A stretch of DNA of 64,000 nucleotides, from NCBI GenBank assembly GCA_029215795.1, contig JARDYH010000001.1:189851654-189915653 (forward strand), read 5' to 3'. Shown one piece after another: positions 23,207-34,516 of the stretch. The stretch comes from Anniella stebbinsi. Lineage: Eukaryota > Chordata > Lepidosauria > Squamata > Anniellidae. Each line of letters begins with the position of its first letter. The stretch's first letter is position 1. A program made the translations under genes and the position numbers. The notes under the pieces were generated by a model. That model made no database searches. It worked only from the letters and a program-made list of their open reading frames with translations, and was not told the origin of the DNA.

Positions 23207-23477
23207 GTAAGATGCTTGTTGGTGGAAGCTGATAGTGTTTGCAGATATTGCAAATGCCTGTGCCATATGACTCTGAGCAGCACAATGGTCACAGATATCA
23301 ATAATATTTTGCTAGCTTAAAATAATTAGTACAGGATACACAGTTCATCATGGTAAATGAATCCTGAAAATAAGGAAGAGAAAATCCGCTTTTTTGTAAT
23401 AGGTAATTTCTATGTCCATTATTACTCAAGAGTTACCCAGTGGTTTTCTTGTCACAATGTTTTGCCATTTTCTTCAG

Positions 23478-23549
23478 GATATCCATGAGTTAAAGGACCA
23501 GATTCAGGATGTAGAAGGAAAATACATGCAGGGATTGAAGGAAATGAAG
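23478..23549 (+). CDS. LRRFIP1: LRRFIP1 cassette-type exon [16 protein letters not shown]
   Basis: The 72 bp exon lies between TTTTCTTCAG and GTACAA and is phase 0 on both sides. It encodes 24 residues with coiled-coil heptads ([20 protein letters not shown]). Some mammalian LRRFIP isoforms join SIREIK directly to [12 protein letters not shown], so this exon is probably optional. It is the last exon before the 13.2 kb intron filled by DIRS and L1. Confidence 0.93.
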
Positions 23550-23777
23550 GTACAAGTTTACTGTAGAGTGAGCTTGTGGTTTTAATCTTGGCTAAACAAC
23601 CAGAGAGGGAACAAGAGCTTAACCCGCATGTTTTCTTTTAGAGTTATGAAATTACATACTAAATTTAAAATGTAGAATGTGTTGCATATTTTGTAATGCT
23701 TGATAACTTCTAATTGTTCAATTCAGAACATAAGTTTATAAAGCATATTAACAGATGCACCAAATACATCAATCACG

Positions 23778-23934
23778 TTCTTCTTCGTGGTCTCTGTGCA
23801 TCACACATATGGGCTCGCGCCGTTACTGAGCCCGCTCCGGAAACTTCCCTAGCTAGCTTAGATTTTTTGGCGGGAACCCCTCCCCCCACGTGCTATCGCG
23901 CATGCTCCGGGTTCCTGCCTACCTTAGTTCTTCT
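23778..23934 (+). repeat. Left inverted terminal repeat of DIRS element
   Basis: Reverse complement of the right repeat over nearly its whole length: GCGCATGCTCCGGGTTCCTG near 23898 pairs with the CGGGAACCCGGAGCATGCGC segment at 29661-29680, and TTTTTTGGCGGGAAC pairs with GTTCCCGCCAAAAAA. The outer end begins TTCTTCTTCGTGG and is about 27 bp shorter than the right repeat's outer end. Confidence 0.92.
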
Positions 23935-24078
23935 TCGACCGCCTTGCTGATCGCCTCGCGGGAGACTTCCTCTCGACACGTTCGTATATTCTGTGGAGAA
24001 AAAGATAGTTTTAGTTAGCTTAGATAGTTTAATAGTTTAGATGGTTTAATACTTGTAGTATTGTTTTTTTTTAAAAAA

Positions 24079-24079
<1 letters not shown>

Positions 24080-24115
<36 letters not shown>
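24080..24115 (+). repeat. (AT)n tract upstream of DIRS gag
   Basis: An uninterrupted AT dinucleotide run between the left inverted repeat and the likely Gag start. It is read as a Tyr-Ile run if the upstream ATG at 24061 is used, which argues for the ATG at 24148 as start. Confidence 0.9.
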
Positions 24116-24119
<4 letters not shown>

Positions 24120-24147
24120 AGTTGTTGCTTCTGCGGGTGCTCGGCCT

Positions 24148-26463
24148 ATGGCGCAGACTGCCCTTTTTAAGTGTTGTGTGCGGTGCAGGGCTAAGCTCGC
24201 CCTCACTGACGGACATTCACTTTGTGTTGCTTGTCTGGGGGAATCCTACATCGTTGACGCATGTACCCTATGCATGAGTTTTTCCCGGCAAACTAGACGG
24301 AACAGGGCAGACCGCCTCAGGAGCATACTTTGGAGTAGGGCCTTAGAAGCAGTTGACGTCCCGAGGCCCATGGATCCTCAATCCTCGACTTCTGGGGAGC
24401 GCAGGTCCTCGACCGTCTCGTGCTCGAGCCCAGCAACCCCTCGCTCCCCCTCTCCGGAGGCGGCAGTACAGGGTCCCCCGGCGAAGATCGCCAAATCGTC
24501 AAAGGCAGATCGCCTAAAAGCAAAAAGACCGAAGCCGACAAAGTCTTCGGTAATGGTGCCTAAGCGCTCGACAAAAGGGGCGGCCTCGACTTCTACCTCG
24601 ACACCGACGGCAGCCAAAGTTTCGGCATCAGGGCTATCGGCGTCGAAAAAAGCTTCGACATCAACAGACACTCCAGCACCGACAGAACCACCGGCATCGA
24701 AGAAATCTTCGACACCGCATGTAACATCGGTATCGAGACGGTCCCCATCGCTGTCGGAGCCGACTGCGAGACCCTCATTGTTATCGGTACCGAAGACATC
24801 AACATTACCAAAGAAATCCTCTTCGGCATCGGCCATACCATCGTTACCGACTACTTCACCGCCGGTACAGAAGCAAGCCTTGTTACCGGGGGCCAGGTCT
24901 ACCTCGCAGTCTCTGTTATCGAGGTCGCAGTTTACGCCACCGGTACCGACAACTCTTCCATCGATAGCGCTCATGCATGATCTACCGGGATTGGCTCCGC
25001 TGTCGCCACCAATAGAAGTGCTGTCTGATGTGGAGATCCTGGCTGATGACCATAGTGCGTTTCAGGTACCGCAGTCGCCTGCGCGTTCCCAGTTATCGCG
25101 CCAGGCGTCTAGCTCTCGACACCGCTCTCGGTCTCGTTCACAATCCCGCGACTGGGATAAGTACTCAGACCAGTCGAGGCATTCTTCTAGGTCATCGTTA
25201 GCGTCGCATCACTCGGCGCCGCATTACCGGTTCGATCCATATACCGGACAGAGATTGGGGGAGCAAACGCAGCCATCTAGACCGTCCCACTCACGACCTA
25301 GATCAGAGAGAGCATCTTCTACACGTTGAGCATCGGCCACAGTCACATCAGCTGCAGTGCAGGAGCTATCCACGCCGTTGTCACCTCAATCTATTGAGGA
25401 CTACGCCTCTGATACATCTTCAGTGGTGTCAGCGGCTCCTTCAGTGCCTTCCCCCTCTGATGGGGTAGGTAAATCGGATCGGGCGTCTCCGTCTATGGAA
25501 ATCGGCAACTTTTCTGAGCAAATGCTACGGATGGCTCAGTCACTAGGTATTGAGCACCAACAGCCAGAGGACGACGTGGAAGATAAAATATTTGATGTGA
25601 TATATATGGAGCCTGCGCCACAACTTACACTTCCAATGGTGCCGACGCTTCTCAAAACTCTTAAACAAGCCTGGCCGAACCCATCAGCCTTAGGACAGGC
25701 CCTAAAACACCTCGAGGCGCTGTATAAGGTCAAGGAGTCGGATGCACCTTTCCTCTTTGTTCATCCCAAACCGAACTCAATTGTTGTGGAGGCCTCTCAA
25801 GGTCGCTCCAATAAGAGTCATTCGACCCCTACGGATAAAGAGGGTCATAAATTAGATACTGTGGGCAGAAGAGTATACTCATCAGCAGCGTTGGTGGCCA
25901 AGATTTCAAATTACCAGGCTATGATGGCCCGTTACCAACTTTTCTTATGGCAGAAAGTGTCAGCTCTGACGGACTATCTCCCAGATGACAAAAGGGAACT
26001 GGCACGGGTCTTTCAGGCTGAGGCTATGTGCCTTTCGAAGCAGGAGCTCACCACATCGCGACATCAAGCAGATGCTGCATCAAAAGCGCTTATGGCTGCT
26101 GTGACACTTCATCGACATGCGTGGCTTCGATCGTCTTCGCTGCCACATGAAACTAGGGTGAGAATCGAAGATCTTCCCTTTGATGGGGAAGGTCTCTTTA
26201 ACTCGACAACTGACACCACAATGGATACTATCCACAAGGCCAAAGTAACTGCCCATAAGATGGGTTTCAGCACCGTGGTGCAGCCTTCCTTCCGACTACG
26301 TAAGTGGTATAGGCCGGTGAATTATCAGCCACGCCAACACAATGACCATCAGCAACGGTCACAACAGCCGCAGGCCACGTCACAGTACCAGACTAGGAAG
26401 CCTTCCTCGTGTTTTCGTCAGTCCCACCCTAGGGGGGATCAAGGACCTAAGTGGCGCCTTTGA
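24148..26463 (+). pseudogene. DIRS Gag-like ORF with one in-frame stop
   Basis: The first half (24148-25329) has an N-terminal cysteine-rich knuckle (CCVRCRAKLALTDGHSLCVA plus a later CTLC) and then a long Ser/Thr/Pro-rich low-complexity region. A TGA at 25327-25329 stops it, but the same frame continues to 26463 and carries the conserved C-terminal half (HRHAWLRSSSLPHETR and EDLPFDGEGLFNSTTD). One change therefore splits an otherwise open frame of about 770 codons. CpG deamination could produce such a TGA. The last 122 bases overlap the RT ORF in another frame. The start at 24148 avoids the (AT)n tract. Confidence 0.85.
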
Positions 26464-28366
26464 CTTTGCCCATGTTCCAACAGGCCACCTGCGTTTTGGA
26501 AACATCCTTTCGCATTTCTGCGATGCATGGGGGGCAATTACAACAGACAGATGGGTACTGCCTATCATAACTGAAGGCTACAAAATAGAGTTTCGAGTCC
26601 CTCCCCCTCTGGGCACCGTAAGGGTGACTCCAACATCACTGCCTCTGCTACAGGAGGTGAAGGCCCTACTACAAAAGGGAGCGATTGTACGGGTGCCACC
26701 ATCCTGCCTATACAGGGGCTTGTACTCCAAGTACTTTACGGTTCCGAAGAAGGACAGGGGACTCCGCCCTATTATGGATCTCAGGCGTCTCAACAAATAT
26801 GTAAAGACAAAGAAGTTTCGGATGGTGACGCTGGCTTCCATCCTCCCGTTACTCAGGAAGAACCGATGGTTCACATTAATCGACCTCAAGGATGCCTATT
26901 TCCACATCGCCATCCACCCATCACACCAAAAATTCCTAAGGTTCATGATAGGCAGTCAAGCCTACCAGTTCACCGTCCTGCCGTTTGGATTGAAAACGGC
27001 CCCCAGGGTATTCACCAAGTGCATGGCGGTTGTCTGCGCCCATCTCCGGGCGTCAGGCCTAGAGTTGTTCCCTTACCTGGACGACTGGTTGATAGTCTCC
27101 CCCTCCAGAAGTCAGGCGTTCGCAGACATCCGTCAGGTGATGAGGACACTCAACTCGTTGGGCCTCCAAATCAACATGGAGAAGTCGATTTTACAGCCCT
27201 CCCAGACAATGCAATTTATCGGGGTTCTGCTGGACTCCAGAATTGGCATAGCATATCTCCCCCAAGACAGGACAATCGCCCTCAGAGCTCAAGCATTAAG
27301 ACTGCGGAGTGTCTCGTCTATGACAGCACTCACTATCCTGAAGTTGTTGGGTCTCATGGCAGCTTCGGTTTTTGTGGTTCGTTGGGCGAGACTCCGCATG
27401 CGCCCACTTCAGCAGCTACTCCTCCAGTTTTACGACCCGACTATGAACCCACACAGACTGTATATCACCATTCCTCTGGTGGTTCAGGCTTCCCTGCGAT
27501 GGTGGACGGACCTTCACAATCTCACTGGGGGCATGCCATTTGTCAGTCAAGTACCCTCTCGCATAGTCACAACAGATGCTTCGCTGCTAGGTTGGGGAGC
27601 CCACTACGCAGACTTGATAATTCAAGAGAGATGGTCGCCAGTAGAAAAGCGTCTCCATATCAACCTTCTTGAGCTTCTGGCGGTAAAGAAGGCCCTGCAT
27701 GCCTTTCAATATCACCTGCGGGGCCATCATGTCCAAATCCTAACGGACAATACCGCAACAGTGTGGTATCTCAACAAGGAGGGAAGAACGCGTTCACCAC
27801 CATTGCTACGCCTGACCACGGACATATTACTATGGGCGATTAGCAAACGGATTCATCTCTCTGCCCTACACATAGTGGGCACAGACAACACCAAAGCGGA
27901 TGCTCTCAGTCGAACATTTGCGGACACCCATGAGTGGCAGCTGGCGCCACAAGTGTTGGATCTCCTCTTTGCTCGTTGGGGAGTCCCGAACCTTGATCTG
28001 TTTGCGATGCAGGACAACGCAGTCTGCCCGGCTTTTTGCTCCAGGGCGGGCATAGGAGCGACATCACTGGGGGATGCGTTCACCTACAATTGGTCCAACG
28101 GTCTGATGTACATCTTTCCTCCGTTCCCTCTGATCGGCTGCGTTATAACCAGGATAGTACGCCACAAGACCAACGCCATCCTGATAGCTCCCTGGTGGCC
28201 GAGACAACCTTGGTTCACCACCCTGCTGAGACTAGCCAATCAACAACTATGGCGTCTACCAGCTGTTCCACACATTGTGTCACGGGCGAATGGCATGATA
28301 CTCCACCCGGACCCGTCCATGCTAAAACTCACAGCATGGAGAATCCTGCCCGGTGGCATGACTTAG
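26342..28366 (+). CDS. DIRS reverse transcriptase-RNase H-methyltransferase-like polyprotein
   Basis: An open 674-codon frame. RT: LIDLKDAYFHIAIHP (motif A) near residues 178-192, LPFGLKTAPRVFTK near 215, and FPYLDDWLI with the catalytic YLDD near 243-251. RNase H: VTTDAS near 408, HINLLELLAVKKAL near 438-451, ILTDNTATVWYLN near 464-476 and TKADALSRTF near 516. The C-terminal part from about residue 548 (NLDLFAMQDN, FPPFPLIGCV, LIAPWWPRQPW) corresponds to the methyltransferase-like segment typical of DIRS polyproteins. All catalytic residues I can locate are present. The first ATG at 26342 lies within the Gag end, so translation probably depends on frameshifting or re-initiation. Confidence 0.93.
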   Translation: MTISNGHNSRRPRHSTRLGSLPRVFVSPTLGGIKDLSGAFDFAHVPTGHLRFGNILSHFCDAWGAITTDRWVLPIITEGYKIEFRVPPPLGTVRVTPTSLPLLQEVKALLQKGAIVRVPPSCLYRGLYSKYFTVPKKDRGLRPIMDLRRLNKYVKTKKFRMVTLASILPLLRKNRWFTLIDLKDAYFHIAIHPSHQKFLRFMIGSQAYQFTVLPFGLKTAPRVFTKCMAVVCAHLRASGLELFPYLDDWLIVSPSRSQAFADIRQVMRTLNSLGLQINMEKSILQPSQTMQFIGVLLDSRIGIAYLPQDRTIALRAQALRLRSVSSMTALTILKLLGLMAASVFVVRWARLRMRPLQQLLLQFYDPTMNPHRLYITIPLVVQASLRWWTDLHNLTGGMPFVSQVPSRIVTTDASLLGWGAHYADLIIQERWSPVEKRLHINLLELLAVKKALHAFQYHLRGHHVQILTDNTATVWYLNKEGRTRSPPLLRLTTDILLWAISKRIHLSALHIVGTDNTKADALSRTFADTHEWQLAPQVLDLLFARWGVPNLDLFAMQDNAVCPAFCSRAGIGATSLGDAFTYNWSNGLMYIFPPFPLIGCVITRIVRHKTNAILIAPWWPRQPWFTTLLRLANQQLWRLPAVPHIVSRANGMILHPDPSMLKLTAWRILPGGMT

Positions 28367-29326
28367 AGGTATCACCAGGCATTCAATCTATCCTGGAAGC
28401 GGCCAGAAAGCCGGCCACCAGAATGTCTTATCAAAGAAAATGGGATAAATACAAGCGGTTCGCACTAGCTAATGGGTTTGATCAGTCCTCAGGGACAATC
28501 CCCAACATTCTCAGTTTCCTGTATTCGTTACATGCCTCAGGTTTAAAGCCAGCGTCCATTAAACTTTACCTGGCAGCTATTTCTGTAAACCATGACTTCG
28601 TTAATGGATTCTCAGTGTTCACGCACCCACTGTCCAAGGGCTTTCTTAAAGGGCTCCATAATGTTTCCTCCTTTTTGTCCATTGGTTCCGCAATGGTCAC
28701 TTTCCCTAGTTCTGGGTGCATTAATGACTAAACCATTTGAACCTTTAGCCACAGTGGATGTTCATCTTTTGACCCTTAAGACAGTGTTTTTGGTAGCCAT
28801 TACTTCTGCCAGACGGGCTTCAGAACTCGCCGCACTGGTTGTGGACCCTCCGTTTACTCAATTTTTCAAGCACAAGGTTGTCCTACGAACAGGACCGGCG
28901 TTTACCCCGAAGGTGACATCCAGCTTTCACCTTAATCAGGATATTGTCCTGCCCACCTTTTTTGCCTCCGCTACTGACCCGTTGTCTTCAACGTTACACA
29001 CCCTGGATGTTCGTCGTGCCCTGGCCTTTTATAAGTCCCGGTCAGAGGAATATCGTAGGTCCAGACAGCTTTTTGTCTGCTATGGTGGAAAGAATAAAGG
29101 CCTGCTGGTCTCTGCCCAACGCCTGGCGGGATGGATTGTTGACACAATTCTGCTGGCATACCGACTCGTTGGGAAAGAGACTCCGCCTGCCGTAAAAGCG
29201 CACTCCACTCGAGGTCAAGCAGCCTCCACGGCTTCGTTACACGGCGCCTCTATTCCTGACCTATGTAAGGCAGCAACTTGGTCTAATACCTCTACTTTCG
29301 TAAGGCATTATAAACTGGACGTCTGA
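28366..29326 (+). pseudogene. DIRS tyrosine recombinase with a frameshift
   Basis: The N-terminal SAM-like DNA-binding half reads in frame 1 (TRMSYQRKWDKYKRFALANG, then SFLYSLHASGLKPASIKLYL) up to about 28660. The catalytic half reads in frame 2 to the stop at 29326. Catalytic residues visible: Arg in TSARRASEL, His-x-x-Arg in KAHSTRGQA, Trp in AATWSN and the nucleophile Tyr in FVRHYKLDV. A one-base indel between about 28655 and 28735 breaks the join. In DIRS elements this enzyme integrates a circular DNA intermediate by recombination. The N-terminal limit is uncertain; the frame may begin earlier, overlapping the RT ORF. Confidence 0.9.
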
Positions 29327-29423
29327 GCTCGCCAGGACTCTTTCTTCGGCAGAGCTGTTCTATCGTCCATCTGTCAATGACACACCAGCGTGCCTACCCT
29401 CTTCCGGTAAGTAGCTTGTTATT

Positions 29424-29519
29424 CGCCCATATGTGTGATGCACAGAGACCACGAAGAAGAAATGCAGGTTGCTTACCTGTAACCGTAGTTCTTCGAGTGG
29501 TCATCTGTGCAGTCACACA
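29424..29519 (+). repeat. Internal complementary region of DIRS element
   Basis: The left part, 29425-29461 (CCCATATGTGTGATGCACAG onward to CGAAGAAGAA), is the exact reverse complement of the outer left end at 23778-23813. The right part, from 29466 (AGGTTGCTTACCTGTAACCG onward), is the reverse complement of the outer right end at about 29768-29819 with a single mismatch seen. Four bases (ATGC) separate the two and represent the joined ends of a circle. This region is thought to let each new copy rebuild complete termini. Confidence 0.93.
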
Positions 29520-29652
29520 ACCCACCCACCATCCCCTCTGGCATCGCTTTTGTGATTGTCAAGAGGCCTTTCGAGCATGCTCTTCTAAATTGGCTATTCT
29601 AAAATGCTTATAGCTTTACTTTAGTTGTGAGGCCAAGCGGTCTCATAGAACT

Positions 29653-29822
29653 GAGGTAGGCGGGAACCCGGAGCATGCGCGATAGCACGGTGGTTTTGGT
29701 TCCCGCCAAAAAATCTAAGCTAGCTAGGGAAGTTTCCGGAGCGGGCTCGGTAACGGCACGAGCCCATATGTGTGACTGCACAGATGACCACTCGAAGAAC
29801 CACGGTTACAGGTAAGCAACCT
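29653..29822 (+). repeat. Right inverted terminal repeat of DIRS element
   Basis: Inverted copy of the left repeat, with the outer end extended by about 27 bp (CACGGTTACAGGTAAGCAAC near 29801) that has no partner in the left repeat but matches the internal complementary region. It ends at GCAACCTG before the intronic AATTTTTTGC. Confidence 0.92.
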
Positions 29823-30332
29823 GAATTTTTTGCTTTTGCATGCTTTATAGTACTTCTTCAGAACATATATCTAATCTTGTAAAACTATACATTTTAAAAT
29901 ATTATACAATTTAAAATTGGTCAGTTTCAGTAAAACATAGGACAGTCTGAACTGGAGAAGATATTAAAATTAGATTGAAGCATGTATGCCACTTTTGAAA
30001 TTCTATGCCACAGAATTTCCAGAGCTTAAAAAGAAAAAGGTTTCAGCATGTGCTCTTGTGGAATGCTGCTCACTTTTCTACTAGTCATTAAAATAAAAGA
30101 ATAAACTTGCAACATACCTCAGAAATCTAGGTTAATTATATTGTGTAATGCCCAAGGTGTGAATGATGATCTAGAGAGTTACTACTTCAAATCATACCTC
30201 TGTCACAAACCCACTAGGTGGCCTTCAGCAATACTCCCAATTTGTAATCTGTAAAAAGTCATATTGGCTAGTTTTCTGGGATTATTGTACGAATTAGTGG
30301 AGATAGTAAACATGAAGTGTTTTGAACACTTG

Positions 30333-30344
30333 GAAAGCACTTTT
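30333..30344 (+). repeat. Target-site duplication, left copy (L1)
   Basis: GAAAGCACTTTT here and at 35954-35965 flank the L1. A duplication of this length is expected for L1 target-primed insertion. Confidence 0.8.
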
Positions 30345-30449
30345 TTTATATAAAAAATTTATTTTTCAACATAATACAACATAAAACACAATACATAACC
30401 ACATACCCCCCCGTGCTCCCCTCCCCCCAGGAGACCTTCAATTATACAT

Positions 30450-33400
30450 TATTCTTCTTTCCAAAATTGTAAAGACTCTTTTGAAGGTATTTGCCCCTTC
30501 CCCGTTCTTAATACATATTCCAAAAATGGGCTCCATATATCTCCAAAATCATTCTTACTGGACATTCCCCTCTTTATTTTCATTTTACACGTTAGCTTAT
30601 CGTTAAGTGCCATGTCCCATATTTCTTTATACCATTCTTCTATAGTATATATCCCTTGCCCTTTCCAGTTTTTAGCAATCATTATTCTGACGGGAGCCAG
30701 GAGGTTGTTTATCAATTCTCTCGTTTATATTCTCATTTCCTTTATCCCATATTGCTAGTAGAGCCAGCTTTGGGCTTAATTCCAGTTTACTTCCAATTAT
30801 TTCACTTATTTCTTTGAACACCCTTTCCCAAATTTTTTGTTCGTGTTCACAGCTCCACCACATATGAAAATAAGTTCCAACCTCCTGACACCCCCTCCAA
30901 CAATTCTTGGACACTTTTTTATCTATCTGATGAAATCTTACCGGCGTTAAATACCATCTCCATACTGTCTTATAATAATTCTCCTTAATTCTAATCGACA
31001 AAAGCTTTAACATTCTTGCATCCCATATCCTCCCCCAGTCATGTTCATTAATTTGTTCCTTTAAATCATCTTCCCAAATCCTTTTAAGAGAGTCTCGATA
31101 TTCATCATCCTCTATCAGAATTCTATATATTTCGCTAGTCAAACCTTTTCTAGTTTTAATTACTTCCTTCTTTCCTCTTGATTCAATTAAATCTTCAAAT
31201 CTTGTATTATTTCTACATTTCTTATTTATCTTTTTCCATTCCTGTGTCCATTTTTCCAATTGTAAACATTTGAACCAAGCTATCTTTTGTCCTTTTAACA
31301 ACTCTGTAATTTGCACCTTATCTATCATTCTTTCCATCCAATTCCTTAACTTAATAATTTCCTGATCCTTCAGACTCCCTTCCAACTCTACTTTTAGATT
31401 CCTTGGGAAGTTTCCCACTACTACCACTGGGGCGAGTGGAGAGTCTCCTGGTATTAACTTTCCTTTAACTTTCCCCCAGATCTCTAGAATATTTTTCAGC
31501 AACGGGTTGTCCAGTTCCCTCAAATCTTTCTTTTGAATTTTAATTTAAAAAATATTTTGCAATTTAAAATCTAGTTTCCCTGTTTGCGTTTCTAACCATT
31601 CTAAGTCTTCCTCCCCTAATATACTATTTATAACATATCTTAACTGATTAGCAATATAATAACTCTTTATATTTGGAAGTGCCAAACCACCTTTCTTTTG
31701 TGTCTTATACCATAACCCTTTATTAATCCTAGCTCTCTTATCTCCATTGCAATAAGCATTAATCATATTTTGCCAACTCTTTAACTCTACTTCCGATATT
31801 TTAATCGGCAGCATTCTAAACAAAAAATTAAGCTTAGGTAATATCTTCATTTTAATAACCGCTATTCTACCAAACCAAGAATGTTTTAATTTTCTATATG
31901 CCTCTAACTTTTCCCCTACCTGTTTTTTCAAACTTGCAAAATTAATTTCTTCTAACCTATCTAAATCTTTTGCAATATTAATTCCTAAATAATGTACTAT
32001 ATTTTTAAGCCTAAAACCTAACTTAACTTTACCTTCCTCCATCTCCTCTTTGTTATAATTAAATAACATCATTTCTGACTTCCCCCAATTAACTTGTAGA
32101 CCGGCAATCTCCCCAAATTCTCTCAAATGCTTCTTAATCAACTCCCCAGTCTTCAGGGGATCTTCTAATGTCAGTAATGTATCATCCGCAAACATATTCA
32201 TTTTAATCTTCTCCTTCCCTCCTATCCCCTTCAATCTTACATCCTCATAACATTTGCCAAAATTTCTATCACTATCACAAATAAGATCGGTGAAAGTGGG
32301 CAGCCTTGTCTAGTTCCTCGAGCTAGTGTAATCTGTTGCGTTAACCCATCATTAACCACTATTTCTGCTTTATTATTTTTATACAATTGATCTACAGTTG
32401 ATCCATCACTCCCATAAATTTTTCTCCAAGCCCAAATGTTTTCAAAATTGTTTTAAGTGCTGGCCATTCCACGCAGTCAAAGGCTTTGAATATATCCAGT
32501 GCTAACAAACCTGCTTTTAAATTCCTTTTTTAAATAATATTAATTATATTTAAGACTCTTCCAATTAAATTAGGCATTTACCTTCCTGAAATAAATCCAC
32601 ATTTTATAATATATTTATATATAAACATACCCATCCTTTTTGCCATTATTGCCGTAACATTTTTTGAGTCTTGATTTATTAAAGATATTGGTCTGTAAGA
32701 TGCTGGATCCGTCAGATCCTTTCCTGGTTTCGGGATTAATATAATCAAGGAATGATCCCACGATGGCGGGGTCTTTCCTCCTTCTATTATACTATTAAAT
32801 AATTTTTTCAATCTTGGTATTAAAATTCCTCTAAAAATCTTATAATATTCCGGCCCCAAACCATCCATTCCCGGAGATTTTCCTCCCTTTAATTTATCAA
32901 TAATTCCTTCTATTTCTTTCTCAGTAACTAATCCTTCCATATAATCCCTATCTTGCCCCTGTAGTCTTATTTTCCAATTCCTCTTTACATATTCCAATAC
33001 CTTCACCTGTGACCCCATATCTGATGAATACAATTCTCTATAAAATTCCTGAAATATATTTAATTTATCCTTCATTAAAGTACAACTTTTCCCTGTCTTA
33101 TCTCTAATTGTCCCTGTCATATTCTTAGCCTTTTTTGACTGTGTGGACCTAGCCAGCATCTTCGAATTTTTATTACTATATTCAAAAAAATCCCTCCTTA
33201 AATATAGCAAATCCCTTTGGACTTGTTCTAACTCTTCTTTCTCTAATTCCTTTTTCTTAGCTTGAATTTGGGCAAATAGGCGTTTATCTTTTGTCTCTCT
33301 TAGCTTCTCCTCTAAATCCCTTACCTCCTTTTCAATCTTTTTATTTTGTGCTTCCTGTTGTTTTCTTAGGGTACACATTTCCCTCTTACCACAGCCTTCA

Positions 33401-34283
33401 TAGTGTCCCATATTAACCCATGCGAGTTTGAGTCCTTTTCATTAATTTCCCATATTTCCTGCATTTCTTTTTTAATTTTCCCCACTATATTTTTATTATT
33501 TAATAACCTTGTATCCATTCTCCATCTCTTAGCTTGTTTATAATCCTTCTTCATTTTAATATCCATCGTCAATAATGCGTGATCGGTGACTTTAATTACC
33601 CCTATAGCACAATCTATAAGTTTAGACATCATATTCTTTGACACAAAAATATAATCAATCCTGGAATAACTCTTAAACCTTGGTGAGTAGAAAGTGTATT
33701 TCCTTTCTTCCCCTTTTAATACCCTCCAAACATGCATTAGTTCTTTTCTCTCCATTAATTTGCTTAACCCAGTCCTCCCACCACTTTTAAGATCTCTTAA
33801 TATATTATCCCTTTCTTTCCCTTTGTCTAATACCATATTAAAATCACCTGCCATCACAATGTTCTTTTTACCCACTTCTCCCACCGCATTAAAAACTTCA
33901 TCGAAAAATTCCATTTGTTTCCCATTTGGAGCATATACATTAATCAATATATATTCCTCCTCCCCCACCATGCAAGAAATTATCAGAAATCTTCCCGCTT
34001 CATCCTTCTTCACCCTTTGTATTGTAATACCACATTTTTTTGAAATTATTATCGCTACACCTCTTGCTTTAGAAGTACCAAAAGACTTTTCATAAACGCC
34101 CACTTCCCTCATCCGAAGCTCATTTACGCCCTCCTTTGTTTGATGTGTTTCCTGCAAAAAAATTACATCTGCTTTCTCTTTTTTTAATAACATTTCTATT
34201 CTCTTCCTTTTTATAACAGTTCCTAGCCCTTTAACATTTAAAGTTGCAATCCTTAATTTATTTTCCATCTCTCTCTTTCCCAC
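30450..34283 (-). pseudogene. L1 ORF2 (endonuclease-reverse transcriptase), broken
   Basis: Endonuclease domain 34283-33366: IATLNVKGLG, VIFLQETH, VMAGDFNMVLD, YSRIDYIFVS and VTDHALLTMDI cover the catalytic residues of the apurinic-type nuclease. RT N-terminal part 33411-32578: GGKSPGMDGLGPEYYK, LIILIPKPGKD and SYRPISLINQDSK. RT palm: pieces near 32490-32530 (LDIFKAFDCVEW) and MFADDTLLTL at about 32199. C-terminal part 31523-30450, with a CWRGCQEVGTYFHMWWSCEH cysteine region. Lesions: a frameshift near 33366-33411, stops and indels at 32234-32578, a stop at 31545 and a frameshift near 30672-30715. Not functional. Confidence 0.9.
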
Positions 34284-34420
34284 AAATCTCTATATTGGTC
34301 TCCCTCTGTGACACACTTACCCCCCTCCCTCCCCCTCCCCCCCACACTCACCCCCCATCTTCACCCCCCTCCTCACCAGACCTTCCTGGGCAATGGCCCC
34401 AATTATTTTAGGAACTCTTC

Positions 34421-34436
34421 GGGGGGGGGGGGGGGA
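34421..34436 (+). repeat. Poly-G run in L1 inter-ORF spacer
   Basis: Sixteen G bases on the + strand (C run in L1 sense) between L1 ORF1 and ORF2, next to C-rich sequence at 34310-34380. It is a length-unstable tract and a candidate G-quadruplex. Confidence 0.8.
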
Positions 34437-34516
34437 GAAGCAACCCAACATTCCCGGAGCAAAAATCCGACCCTCCCCTCATAATCTTTTCTTATCCCTA
34501 TTACAATAATATTTCT

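Larger units (their letters stand above)
23778..29822 (+). mobile_element. DIRS-type tyrosine-recombinase retrotransposon, nearly intact
   Basis: A 6 kb element in LRRFIP1 sense orientation. In order: left inverted terminal repeat, Gag region (24148-26463, one in-frame stop), RT-RNase H-methyltransferase-like ORF (26342-28366, open), tyrosine recombinase region (about 28370-29326, one frameshift), internal complementary region (29424-29519) and a right inverted repeat with a longer outer end. This is the DIRS-1 architecture: no LTRs, no target-site duplication and a recombinase in place of an integrase. Base composition is GC- and CpG-rich against the AT-rich intron, which suggests a fairly recent insertion. 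Confidence 0.93.

Noticed and set aside
24378..24974. 198-codon antisense open frame
   Set aside because: A shadow of the Ser/Thr/Pro-rich Gag region on the other strand; it gives an acidic low-complexity protein and no motifs.
26866..27672. 268-codon frame overlapping the DIRS RT
   Set aside because: An alternative frame of the RT-RNase H ORF, low in recognisable motifs; the overlapping frame holds all catalytic residues.
28366..29326. Phage-type integrase or host recombinase
   Set aside because: The His-x-x-Arg and Tyr motifs fit a tyrosine recombinase, but the linkage to RT-RNase H, the inverted repeats and the internal complementary region show it belongs to a DIRS retrotransposon.
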